64,000 nucleotides of DNA from Clostridiales bacterium. Lineage in GTDB: Bacteria > Bacillota > Clostridia > Saccharofermentanales > Saccharofermentanaceae. Position numbers and translations under genes: made by a program. The DNA is taken from NCBI GenBank assembly GCA_017545245.1, contig JAFWPB010000058.1, forward strand, positions 37,904 through 101,903, in the 5' to 3' direction. This document shows, piece by piece, positions 25,232 through 34,000 of the stretch (position 1 is its first letter; every line of letters begins with the position of its first letter). The notes below the pieces were generated by a model. That model ran no database searches and was not told the DNA's origin. It saw only the letters and a list, made by a program, of their open reading frames with translations.

Positions 25232-28200
25232 TTAAAACTTTGGAGCAAAGTATACAGATTGTTCATACCGGACATTCTTTGCGAGGCCGCGCCTTGCCAC
25301 CACATCCGGACTTCGTTCGATTCCTTTCATGTAGAAATCCAAATATAAGTGCTTCTCATTCTCGACCGGTATCAGTTCCTGATGGGAATAATCATCGAGG
25401 TCTTCCGGTACATAAGGAATACATGAGAACGAGAATGGTTCTTTCTTTTCTTTATAGATCGTGATTGCCGGCGCATCTTTCTGCTGGAGTACCAGTACCC
25501 TTGTATCCGCATGTCCACCGTTTTCGGAAGGACGCGCATACTCATGGTATAAAGGTGAATCCAGAGATGTAAACCAGCCGATCTTCTGCGATTCTTTTCT
25601 ATCGACATAAGACTCGCCGTTACCCCGGCCATACCATCCGACCAGTTCAGACGAATAGATCGGTACACGGAAACCGTAACGGACTAGATCAAACTTCGGA
25701 ACAAAGCTGAGAAGCGCTTCCAGTTCCCCATTCGGTTTAACGCGATAGTTTACATATATCGGTCCACGCATACCTGAAGATTTATATCTGCAGATAAGAT
25801 TAAACACATCTCCATCCATCTCATAATGGCTTCCTTCAAAACGGATCTCACTCTGGATCGTTCTCCAGTCGGTCTCATGGGAGAATACCGTTTGGGAAAG
25901 GACATAGGATTTATCTGCACGGTCGATATTTGTCGCGGCACGATAAAAACTAGGTATAAAGAGTCCATCAAAGTACTCCACACCATTTACGCGGATCGAG
26001 CACAGACCGCCTTCCTGACGGCTGAAGCCATAGGATACTCCGCCTGCCTTCACATAGATAAAGGCAGGAGCAGTCAAGATCTCGACCTTCTCATCTTTCT
26101 TCGATTCGATCAATGCATTTTTCCCGGAGGAAGCATCGATGATCATAACCTTCGCTTCATCAGAGCTTAAGTAATTATCTCCAAATACTTCGTCCTGCTT
26201 CATCGGATCACATACTTCATCAAGCAGGATCTGCTGGTAGAACGCGATCTCGTGACCAGCCCTTGCATAAACAGTATCACTCTCAAGCGTCAGACGGATG
26301 TCGAGCAACAGTTCTTTGCAAAAAGCTCTCTGATAGATTTCATTTGCCTTCGGGTAAAGACGCCACCACGACGGCGAGAGGAATTCATTTACGTTAAACG
26401 GGAACTGCATTTCCCTGTTTCCCAGAGCCGAAATCGGCGGAACTACTCCGGAACCACCAGTTAGACGGATTCCGCCAAGAAGGAGCTGCCAGTGCAGGAC
26501 GATCGAAGGCGTATATCCAAACTGCTGGGCGTTATGGATCGTCAGACATGCCGGATTATTGACCGACGAGAAGATCTTAATGCTTTCGCACTGTTTTTTC
26601 ACTTCGTAGTAGATCGGGTGTGGAACGCGGTTCGCATCGACGATACCCTGCGCGATTGAAACACCGATCTGTTCATTATATTCAACAAGGTCACCCTGAT
26701 GGATATACTTGAGATCCATCAAGTCTTCATCACGGCGTGGTCGCGCCATGATCGAATCAAAAAGCACTTTATCCTTTTTCAGCCGTGCGCGCAGATATGG
26801 GCGGTCCAGGCATAGATCGCACCACTCACCAAACATCATTCCGGCATGGTTCGGGAACGGCGGGAGGTCGGAAACACGCAAGGAACGGTCGATCTCACAA
26901 TAGATCGGTCGTTTACTGTCGAACTCTTTCAGTTTTTCCTTGACTTCCATGTAGGCGTTTTCTTCGAACTTGCGCCCTGTCATGGACCACATGATGATAC
27001 TCGGGTGATTTACCAGAGAATATACACTGAGTGGCAGAGTCGCTGCCGGTGACTGCACGATGACATACATGCCATACTGGTCGCATAGATCGAAGAATCT
27101 TGGATCAGCCGGATGGTGCATCACAAAGATCGTGTTGATATTGGCCCGCTTCATCATCATGATGTCCTGACGGTACCGTTCAAGCGGAACGGAAATACCG
27201 GTCTGCGGGTCGAACTCATAGTATTTTACGCCCTGAAGCGGAACAGCGATATCATTGACATGCAGAACCTCTTCTGAATATGAGAGCGTACGGAACCCGA
27301 ATCTCTGTTTCTTCACACAGATCACTTCGTCATTCTTATTCTTTACTTCAATGATAATATCGTAAAGATTTGGAGTCTGATCCGTCCATGGAAGAACCAG
27401 TTTGGCATAGAACTCTGTACCCAGGACCTTGTTTCCCTCTTTCGGAATCAAGTCCTTCAGTTCTTTTCGCTGGGTAAGACGATGCTCTGGAAGATTATAA
27501 AGATCATACTCATCTCTTGCTTCCATCAGACGACAGTTAACTGTAACTTCGTAGTCATATTCGAGGTGATTATAAAGCTCCACCTGAATATTCATGCCGA
27601 CGTCATTTCGTATCTCGGCATTCGGCAGCAGTTCTTTTTCACGGTCACCGGTCGTTTCTGAAATCCCAGAATGATAAAGGCTTGCAATCATCGCCGTCTT
27701 CGGAACAACATCACGGGCAAGCGTATCTGTCAGCCAGCTGGATGTTATGCGGACCGAAGCAATCTCGATCGGTGCTTCTGCAAGAATATACGGCATGCGG
27801 AACAATCCCGCAAAGCCGAAAGCCCCCTGCGCACGCATGATCTTGTCGTGCTGGTTTTTATCAAAACGGAACACCTGGATCACGATCAGGTTATCGCCTT
27901 CCTTCACATAATCATTGAGGAGGCATTTGGTCGTGGCAAACGTACTTCTGGACGAAGAAGCCAGCTGTCCGTTGATAAAGATCTTATATCTGCCTACGAT
28001 ACCATCTGTTACAAAATATATGAAGCGCTGGATATACTGTGCCGGAAGGTTGACCCAGACACGGTAGATACCGACTTCGTTTTCATTTTCCATCGCGGCA
28101 CTGTCCGCGAGTCTTTGCTGAAGTTTGCTTGTTTTCTTGGCAAGAAGTGCATTCTTCTCATATACCAGTTCACTCGGATATCCATAGCCTTCCTGCTGCC

Positions 28201-28426
28201 AGACGCTCGGGACTTCAATAACATTCCACTTGTCATCATCAAAATCCACCGCCATGAAATTCTGCGGAAGATCTTCTTTGTTTTGCGCATGAAAGAACCG
28301 CCACTTCAGAAGATCCAGTTTCCAAAGCGTCTTCACCCGACCGAACTCCGGTTGCTGTTTCTCGCAATAGAGTTCATCGATCGAATCATATGGATAGAAA
28401 TATCCTTGTGCAGGTATCTGCGCCAT
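25232..28426 (-). CDS. LacZ-type GH2 family protein with degenerate active site
   Basis: A 1064-residue protein with the full LacZ architecture: sugar-binding domain (about 35-225), immunoglobulin-like domains, TIM barrel (about 390-700) and the large C-terminal domain (GRGNGESYVDRKES, ARPSENGGHADTR). LacZ enzymes hydrolyse beta-galactosides. By eye, key residues differ: the acid/base segment WSxGNES reads WSMTGRK (480-486), the metal-binding DEANxETHG reads VQSPAATLP, and the NRHEHHP site reads KYYEFDP. A Glu in FGEWC (534) may be the retained nucleophile, and H437 or H438 is kept. Activity is doubtful. No signal peptide. GGAG precedes the ATG. Confidence 0.85.
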   Translation of the reverse strand: MAQIPAQGYFYPYDSIDELYCEKQQPEFGRVKTLWKLDLLKWRFFHAQNKEDLPQNFMAVDFDDDKWNVIEVPSVWQQEGYGYPSELVYEKNALLAKKTSKLQQRLADSAAMENENEVGIYRVWVNLPAQYIQRFIYFVTDGIVGRYKIFINGQLASSSRSTFATTKCLLNDYVKEGDNLIVIQVFRFDKNQHDKIMRAQGAFGFAGLFRMPYILAEAPIEIASVRITSSWLTDTLARDVVPKTAMIASLYHSGISETTGDREKELLPNAEIRNDVGMNIQVELYNHLEYDYEVTVNCRLMEARDEYDLYNLPEHRLTQRKELKDLIPKEGNKVLGTEFYAKLVLPWTDQTPNLYDIIIEVKNKNDEVICVKKQRFGFRTLSYSEEVLHVNDIAVPLQGVKYYEFDPQTGISVPLERYRQDIMMMKRANINTIFVMHHPADPRFFDLCDQYGMYVIVQSPAATLPLSVYSLVNHPSIIMWSMTGRKFEENAYMEVKEKLKEFDSKRPIYCEIDRSLRVSDLPPFPNHAGMMFGEWCDLCLDRPYLRARLKKDKVLFDSIMARPRRDEDLMDLKYIHQGDLVEYNEQIGVSIAQGIVDANRVPHPIYYEVKKQCESIKIFSSVNNPACLTIHNAQQFGYTPSIVLHWQLLLGGIRLTGGSGVVPPISALGNREMQFPFNVNEFLSPSWWRLYPKANEIYQRAFCKELLLDIRLTLESDTVYARAGHEIAFYQQILLDEVCDPMKQDEVFGDNYLSSDEAKVMIIDASSGKNALIESKKDEKVEILTAPAFIYVKAGGVSYGFSRQEGGLCSIRVNGVEYFDGLFIPSFYRAATNIDRADKSYVLSQTVFSHETDWRTIQSEIRFEGSHYEMDGDVFNLICRYKSSGMRGPIYVNYRVKPNGELEALLSFVPKFDLVRYGFRVPIYSSELVGWYGRGNGESYVDRKESQKIGWFTSLDSPLYHEYARPSENGGHADTRVLVLQQKDAPAITIYKEKKEPFSFSCIPYVPEDLDDYSHQELIPVENEKHLYLDFYMKGIERSPDVVARRGLAKNVRYEQSVYFAPKF

Positions 28427-28440
28427 AACTCACTCCAAGT

Positions 28441-28473
28441 ACTCTTTAAACATACTTTGTTAAGAGTATTGTA
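28441..28473 (-). promoter_or_regulatory. Candidate operator and -10 of the GH2 gene
   Basis: A near-palindrome ACTCTTTAAAC-N7-GTTAAGAGT (28441-28467) abuts a minus-strand -10 TACAAT (28468-28473). This start-site-overlapping position is typical of repressor operators. No convincing -35 was found 17 bases upstream. Confidence 0.4.
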
Positions 28474-28560
28474 GCATGACCATGCGCCTCCCATGTATCA
28501 GAGAGATTTCATTTTAGAGAAGACAACGACACATATTGAAACAAAATGTCAAAATAAGCC

Positions 28561-31011
28561 TTAATTGAGCGTATCGAGTTCCTTTTTTCTCTTTCTCGCC
28601 TTTTTCAGGGCCCACAGACCTTTAAAGAAATGGCCGTTCATCATCTTAATGTAGGCTTCCATCTGCTCGATCGAGATCCTGCCCATGCTGAAGCCGGCCA
28701 AAGTACGAAGCGGCATTTCTTTCGTCATGACCTCATTCATTCGCTTCAGGTTCTCCTGGGTCTCCTTCTTATTCGTTTTCTTCACACCCATCATGGTAAG
28801 CTTATAAATCAGTTTCCCAACAAGCCCACCGTTCTTCACATCTTCAACCGAAGAGTTCAGATCGAAAGTTCCCTTCTTCGGTGCAGGTTCTTCTTCGATC
28901 GCACGCCCGTAGACAGCTTCAAACTGCTTCTTCTCGAAGATCTTCGTCTCCGCGTCAAGGTGGTAGTAATGCGGTGCGACTGTCCGATAATCCGGCACCT
29001 GAACCTCCGGTGCTTTCGAAACAACAGTAACTTCTCTTCGAGCACGGATGTCTCTTGAGGATGCGGCGATCTGGATCTCGTAGTTTCCACTTTCCACATG
29101 CCAGTCACCGATGGCTACGTTATAGTAGGCAAAAGCTCTCTTATCCAGGACAAACTCTACAGTACGTGTCTCTCCTCTTTGGATGAACACTTTCTTAAAA
29201 GCACGAAGTTCATGTACCGGCTTAAAGATCGCGGATTCAGGCGGTGCAATATAAAGCTGTACTACTTCCTTACCGTCCATGTCGCTGATGTTCGTAACAT
29301 CGACCGTAACCGTCAGGGTATCCCCTTCTTCGATCTGCGAAGAACTCAGGCTGATCTCACCGTACGAGTATTTTGAATAGGATAATCCATGTCCAAACGG
29401 GAAAAGAACTGGAATCTTAGCGGTATCGTAATAACGATAGCCTGTGAACACACTTTCGCTGTACAGTGTCTGACGAAGCTCGCCGAAATTCAGGAATGAC
29501 GGGTTATCCGAAAGTTTCAGCGGGAATGTCTCAGCCAGTTTTCCAGATGGATTGACATTTCCATAAAGGATATCCGGAATCGCACTGGCTCCTTCCTGTC
29601 CCGGAAGATACGCCATAAGTACCGCTTTTACCTGAGAAATCCAAGGCATCTCGACCGGAGACCCGGCATAAAGGACAACGCAGACATTACTGTTTCTCCT
29701 AACCACTTCATCGATCAGACGTTGATGCGACTTCGGAAGCTGCATATGGGAACGGTCAAACGATTCACTTTCAAAACTGTCCGGAAGTCCGGCAAAAATG
29801 ACGACGACATCTTTATCCTTCACTGCATCAATGGCCGATTTCAGAAGTTTCTCATCGACCTCATCGGTCTCCATGGAATAGCCTGGTTCATAGACAAAGT
29901 TTTCGTTTCCGGTACTGAAACTTTCAAATGCATGGGATACGTGCGTCGGGTTTATGTGCGAACTTCCGCCACCCTGAAAACGTGTATGCTTACACATCGC
30001 ACCAAGTACGGCTATACTCTTTCCTTGCGCAATCGGAAGAAGACCATCATTTTTCAGAAGAACAGCAGATTCTTCAAATGCCTGACGAGCCAGGACCTGA
30101 TGGTTCGTGTAAGGTGAAGCCGTCGGCTTAGGTTTGTTCAAGCCCTTTTCGATCATGGAAAGCAGTCTTTCTGCACTTCTATCCAGAAGCGACATAGGAA
30201 GTTTTTCGGAATCAACCGCTTCTGTAATCTGGCGGTTTCTCTCTCCCGCAGAGGAAGGCATCTCTAGGTCAAGACCTGCGGCCAGTCCGTCAACGCGGTT
30301 ATTGGTGGCACCCCAGTCACTCATGACCACGCCATCAAATCCCCACTCATCACGAAGGATCTCAGTAAGAAGTCTGCGGCTCTCACAGCAATACGTACCA
30401 TTCAGACGGTTATATGCCGCCATGACCGTCGCCGGTCTGGCTTCTTTTATCACGATTTCAAAAGCACGGAGATAGATCTCACGAAGTGCACGCTCATCCA
30501 CGATCGAGTTATTGATCAGACGGTTTCTCTCCTGGTTATTGGCCGCAAAATGCTTGACGGAAGTACCGATTCCCAGGCTCTGTACGCCACGCACCAGTGC
30601 CGCGCCCATCTTTCCGGCAACAAGAGGATCCTCCGATACATACTCGAAGTTTCTTCCGCAAAGCGGTGATCTCTTGATATTGATGGCTGGTCCAAGAACA
30701 ATGGACACATCCTGATCGATCGCTTCTTCTGCGATGGCTTTACCGATAGCATCCATCAGGCTCTCGTTAAAAGAATTCGCCGTTGTCGCCGCCGGTGGGA
30801 AACAAGTTGCTTGATGACTCTCCCCCATTCCACTCTGGCCCTCGGCGGTATCCTGCTTTCGGAGGCCATGAGGTCCATCTGTCATCATGATCGAATCTAC
30901 ATTATTGATAGGTAAACGTCTCGTACGCCAGAAGTCTCTTCCTGAACACAGGGAAGCTTTCTGCTTGGCGGTCAAACTGCGCATTAATTTATCTACAAAT
31001 TCAGAAGCCAT
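28561..31011 (-). CDS. GH3 family beta-glucosidase/xylosidase
   Basis: An 816-residue intracellular glycosidase releasing terminal beta-linked sugars. The TIM-barrel domain has TDGPHGLR, GPAINIKRSPLCGRNFEYVS, KHFAANNQE (from residue 153) and the nucleophile D232 in FDGVVMSDWGATNNRVDGLA. The alpha/beta sandwich domain (about 300-500) and a fibronectin-III-like domain (about 560-640, GKEVVQLYIAPP) follow. About 150 further C-terminal residues, rich in Lys and charged helices, match no domain I recognise. No signal peptide. It lies upstream of the GH2 gene on the same strand with 134 bases between, and is divergent from tmRNA. Confidence 0.92.
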   Translation of the reverse strand: MASEFVDKLMRSLTAKQKASLCSGRDFWRTRRLPINNVDSIMMTDGPHGLRKQDTAEGQSGMGESHQATCFPPAATTANSFNESLMDAIGKAIAEEAIDQDVSIVLGPAINIKRSPLCGRNFEYVSEDPLVAGKMGAALVRGVQSLGIGTSVKHFAANNQERNRLINNSIVDERALREIYLRAFEIVIKEARPATVMAAYNRLNGTYCCESRRLLTEILRDEWGFDGVVMSDWGATNNRVDGLAAGLDLEMPSSAGERNRQITEAVDSEKLPMSLLDRSAERLLSMIEKGLNKPKPTASPYTNHQVLARQAFEESAVLLKNDGLLPIAQGKSIAVLGAMCKHTRFQGGGSSHINPTHVSHAFESFSTGNENFVYEPGYSMETDEVDEKLLKSAIDAVKDKDVVVIFAGLPDSFESESFDRSHMQLPKSHQRLIDEVVRRNSNVCVVLYAGSPVEMPWISQVKAVLMAYLPGQEGASAIPDILYGNVNPSGKLAETFPLKLSDNPSFLNFGELRQTLYSESVFTGYRYYDTAKIPVLFPFGHGLSYSKYSYGEISLSSSQIEEGDTLTVTVDVTNISDMDGKEVVQLYIAPPESAIFKPVHELRAFKKVFIQRGETRTVEFVLDKRAFAYYNVAIGDWHVESGNYEIQIAASSRDIRARREVTVVSKAPEVQVPDYRTVAPHYYHLDAETKIFEKKQFEAVYGRAIEEEPAPKKGTFDLNSSVEDVKNGGLVGKLIYKLTMMGVKKTNKKETQENLKRMNEVMTKEMPLRTLAGFSMGRISIEQMEAYIKMMNGHFFKGLWALKKARKRKKELDTLN

Positions 31012-31079
31012 ACTCTATCCTCATGATTTCTTTCCTTGAATCTTATTTCTATTATATACCAACGGTTTCCGAATCTCAC

Positions 31080-31108
31080 TTGAAATACGCTTTTTCATCA
31101 TGTATAAT
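31080..31108 (+). promoter_or_regulatory. tmRNA promoter
   Basis: TTGAAA (31080-31085), a 17-base spacer and consensus TATAAT (31103-31108) lie about 37 bases upstream of the mature tmRNA 5' end. Confidence 0.75.
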
Positions 31109-31144
31109 CCCAAATCATATAACCCAAAGTGAGAGATTGTATTT

Positions 31145-31523
31145 GGGGGCGCACTGGTTTCGACGGGGTCGTGGAGACTTAGAAAGCGGGTAGAGGATTC
31201 TCGTTGGCCTCTTAAAAAAACGAGAAATGCAAGTAATTGCAAACAACAACAATCTCGTAGCTGCTTAATCTAGCTACCATCTCCCCGTTCTATCTGTCGA
31301 TCGGATCGGAGATGTCAGATGACAGACCTTACTTGTCGGCAGGTTAAACAAGACAACGTTTCCGGCAAAGCTTTGCGTCGGGAATGTATCTATGAAGCTA
31401 CCGGAGAAGGCTTCCTGTTCGTGGGAACGTTTTCTAGGGGAATACTCCAAACACGAACTGCACCCGGAGATGTCTTTGTTGACGTGGTTTCGGACAGGAG
31501 TTCGATTCTCCTCGCCTCCACCA
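31145..31523 (+). ncRNA. ssrA: Transfer-messenger RNA (tmRNA)
   Basis: tmRNA rescues stalled ribosomes and tags the unfinished protein for degradation. The 5' end GGGGGCG pairs with CGCCTCC at 31513-31519 to form the tRNA-like acceptor stem, followed by an encoded CCA (31521-31523). CACTGGTTTCGACGGGG and GGAGTTCGATTCTCC are the conserved D-like and T-arm parts. The tag frame starts at GCA 31239 and ends at TAA 31266-31268, encoding ANNNNLVAA. Length is 379 bases. A strong promoter precedes it and a terminator follows. Confidence 0.96.
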
Positions 31524-31535
31524 AAGAAAGAAAAC

Positions 31536-31574
31536 AGAGGTTGCCTGATCAATATCAGACAACCTCTTTTCTTT
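31536..31574 (+). terminator. tmRNA terminator (possibly bidirectional)
   Basis: The stem AGAGGTTG/CAACCTCT with an inner CTGAT/ATCAG extension is followed by TTTCTTTT. It also lies 28 bases past the stop of the convergent SseB gene, so it may serve both. Confidence 0.8.
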
Positions 31575-31601
31575 TACCATTTTTCGTGTTTTTCAGGATA
31601 C

Positions 31602-32759
31602 TTATTTTACGATCCGGATCGTTTCTTTTCTCTCATAGAACATCATCAGTTTCTCAGTCATCTTCTCTCCGACTTTCTGGAAAGTCTGCATATTCAGCGG
31701 CAGATCTTCAACGAACGGTTTTGCCGCACGGCCGATACCGCCGAAAATATCCTGATCCTCTTCAAGTGTATCAACAATGATCAGGTGCGCCCGCTTCTCC
31801 GTTTTCGGATAAACCATCAGGCCATACCAAGCCTTGAGGATGCGGCTGTCCTTAACAAGGAACTCTTTGACCGCATTCAGAAGATCCTTCGGTTCATTTC
31901 CTTCTTTCGGAATCGCAAGCATGATCGGTTCATCTGCGTTCAGTTTCTGCTCACGGATACCATTCTGAATGTTCTTTTTCTGATGCGCGATCATCTCCAT
32001 CAACTGGTTAGGAATGACAAATGCATCCGAGGACGGGTTCAAGGCCAGACCGTCACAGGAAGAGTTCGCAATGATTTCTTTCGCCTTATCAAAATCCAGC
32101 GGCTGAAGGAGTTTCTCGACTATACCGCTTGCTTTTTCGAGCTCATAAATATCCGTAAAAGCAGGAAGGAATGTCTTATCTCCATTTCGAAGCATCGCCA
32201 TGCCCAGCTTACCTTCTTCCGGTTTGCTGTTTGGATCATGCATCATTGGAGAAAGCAGCATCGCACTGTTTGCCATATATTCCATCATACGGCCCATATA
32301 GATATTGTTTGTGATGTGATCATTTTCCTTCACTTCACGGAGAAGTCCGGTCAGATACGGATTAACAACTTCTCCAGGTGCTTCCTGCTCCGAGAGCATG
32401 CTGTTTACGGAAGAAAGAACATCGTACTGTTCCACGTCCGCCAGGCGGAGCCCATCGAGGACCACGGATACGTTGGTTCCTTCCTCAGCTTCATTCATCT
32501 TCATCATTAAAGTATCTTCGATACGGGTAGGACAGGTCTTTAAGGCCTTGCCCGCTCTTCCAAGAAGGAAAAGCGGATCGCCAAGATGAAGTGTGCCACC
32601 ACGGACATTACCGATTATCGAAACTTCTGTTGCAGTCATGGAAAGAACATCTTCCACAACGATTGTCAGGATTGGAAATATATTCCCGTTTTTTTCAACT
32701 TTCTTCTCACTGTTTTCGTTGTTTTCTGCGTTGTTTTTCTTCCTGTCAAATAAACCCAT
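31602..32759 (-). CDS. EF-Tu domain-2-like barrel fused to SseB domains
   Basis: A 385-residue cytoplasmic protein in three parts. A charged N-terminus (1-27) is followed by a beta-barrel (about 28-117) very like EF-Tu domain 2: TIVVEDVLSMTATEVSIIGN, VRGGTLHLGDPLFLLG, EGTNVSVVLDGLRLADVEQY. Next is an SseB-type domain (about 133-258, with GDKTFLPAFTDIYELEK). Last is an SseB C-terminal domain (about 278-385, DEPIMLAIPKEGNEPKDLLN). SseB is named from enhanced serine sensitivity; its molecular role is unclear. There is no GTPase domain. It is convergent with tmRNA. A translation link is only inference. Confidence 0.75.
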   Translation of the reverse strand: MGLFDRKKNNAENNENSEKKVEKNGNIFPILTIVVEDVLSMTATEVSIIGNVRGGTLHLGDPLFLLGRAGKALKTCPTRIEDTLMMKMNEAEEGTNVSVVLDGLRLADVEQYDVLSSVNSMLSEQEAPGEVVNPYLTGLLREVKENDHITNNIYMGRMMEYMANSAMLLSPMMHDPNSKPEEGKLGMAMLRNGDKTFLPAFTDIYELEKASGIVEKLLQPLDFDKAKEIIANSSCDGLALNPSSDAFVIPNQLMEMIAHQKKNIQNGIREQKLNADEPIMLAIPKEGNEPKDLLNAVKEFLVKDSRILKAWYGLMVYPKTEKRAHLIIVDTLEEDQDIFGGIGRAAKPFVEDLPLNMQTFQKVGEKMTEKLMMFYERKETIRIVK

Positions 32760-32803
32760 TTTACTAATTCCTTTACTTTTTTATCATGCAGACTTTTCTG
32801 CGA

Positions 32804-33898
32804 TTAACCGTAGTTGATTTCTGTTTTGACCAGACGTTCCCACAAGACTTTGATGCCGTCCGTTAATGAATTGACAATGACCGGCAATGCGATCGTCTTC
32901 GCTGTCTTGGGATCCACTTTCGTCCCAGAGAAGCGGTCGACCGGAACATAGAATACACCAGAGATTGAGCTGAATGGTGCGATATAAGTAGACTGGTGTC
33001 CGACTTTATCGAAAACCGTATCATCGATCATGATCGTTTCATCTTTCAGTTTTAACTGGAGGTAGTCCGTCGTCTTATTACGGATCGTATAATGCACGTT
33101 CATCCTGTAATCAGTAAGTTCGAACGAATCGATTGTAAATAAGGCACCTTCAGTATCGACAACGATCTCTGCCGTATCCTGTAATGGCGTATCCTGATAA
33201 ACAAATGCATCCTCACCTTGCGGGAAAATATTCACGAGAATGTAATTGCTTCCATCTTCCGCGATCGGCATCGTTTCTTTTCCCGACTGCGAAACAGCAA
33301 GCAGCAGGAAAGAAATCCTTGTGAATTCCTGACCGTGATAATCTTTGGTACAACGGGCAAAGTCTGTCGTATCTGCCATTGTAGAGTGTGGAGCCAGTAC
33401 GTCATCTGATTCCAGGTAATAGTTGTTACTCTCGTTATCGATGGTCGGATTCTTAAAATGCAAAGCATACTGCTTATCCGACTTGTTCTCGAACTCGCCG
33501 TTTACATAATAATGCTCGCCATCCATCTGCATATCGAAAATCGTATACCGGAAATACTGGTTGTCGATGATGACTGCATTTTCAAGCTTTCCACTATAAT
33601 AGCCTTTGCCGTCATTTTGACCGGCAATCGGTGTCTGCTTGACCGGAATCGGCGTAGGTGTAGAAATCGGAACATCTTCCGCGAATATACTGCCGTCACT
33701 GATAAACTGATCTAATGAATTGACCTCAAGAGTAATCGGCTGTGCGGTTGTCGTTGTGGTCGTCTCTTCTTCCTCAGTTTCTTCTGTTGTGGTAGTTCTC
33801 TTTGTTTCGGAAGCTTTATTACAGGACGTACAGCAAGAGAAAAGCATCATCAAGCTAAGCATTATGGACATACACTTGATCAATTTACTTCTCTTCAT
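32804..33898 (-). CDS. Secreted lipoprotein of unknown function
   Basis: A 364-residue protein with a lipoprotein signal peptide: KR-rich start, hydrophobic core, and a Cys cluster (CCTSCN) with C26 the likely lipidated residue. A Thr/Glu-rich spacer (about 34-52) follows. The rest looks beta-rich, with two related halves (FRYTIFDMQMDGEHYYVNGE and FTIDSFELTDYRMNVHYTIR), reminiscent of tandem immunoglobulin-like domains of clostridial lipoproteins. No catalytic motif is seen. AAGGAG precedes the ATG. Neighbours are the SseB-fusion gene 44 bases downstream and an amidase-like gene 102 bases upstream. Confidence 0.7.
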   Translation of the reverse strand: MKRSKLIKCMSIMLSLMMLFSCCTSCNKASETKRTTTTEETEEEETTTTTTAQPITLEVNSLDQFISDGSIFAEDVPISTPTPIPVKQTPIAGQNDGKGYYSGKLENAVIIDNQYFRYTIFDMQMDGEHYYVNGEFENKSDKQYALHFKNPTIDNESNNYYLESDDVLAPHSTMADTTDFARCTKDYHGQEFTRISFLLLAVSQSGKETMPIAEDGSNYILVNIFPQGEDAFVYQDTPLQDTAEIVVDTEGALFTIDSFELTDYRMNVHYTIRNKTTDYLQLKLKDETIMIDDTVFDKVGHQSTYIAPFSSISGVFYVPVDRFSGTKVDPKTAKTIALPVIVNSLTDGIKVLWERLVKTEINYG

Positions 33899-34000
33899 CC
33901 GACGATCTCCTTGTTTATCTTCTATCCTATAGATTTTATCACATATTTAAAAATGCACAACAAGGCAGGCGCTCGGAAAAGCCCGACACACTCTCAAATC

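Noticed and set aside
31319..31780. Open frames overlapping tmRNA and its terminator.
   Set aside because: The region is fully explained by the tmRNA fold and terminator; the frames lack start signals.
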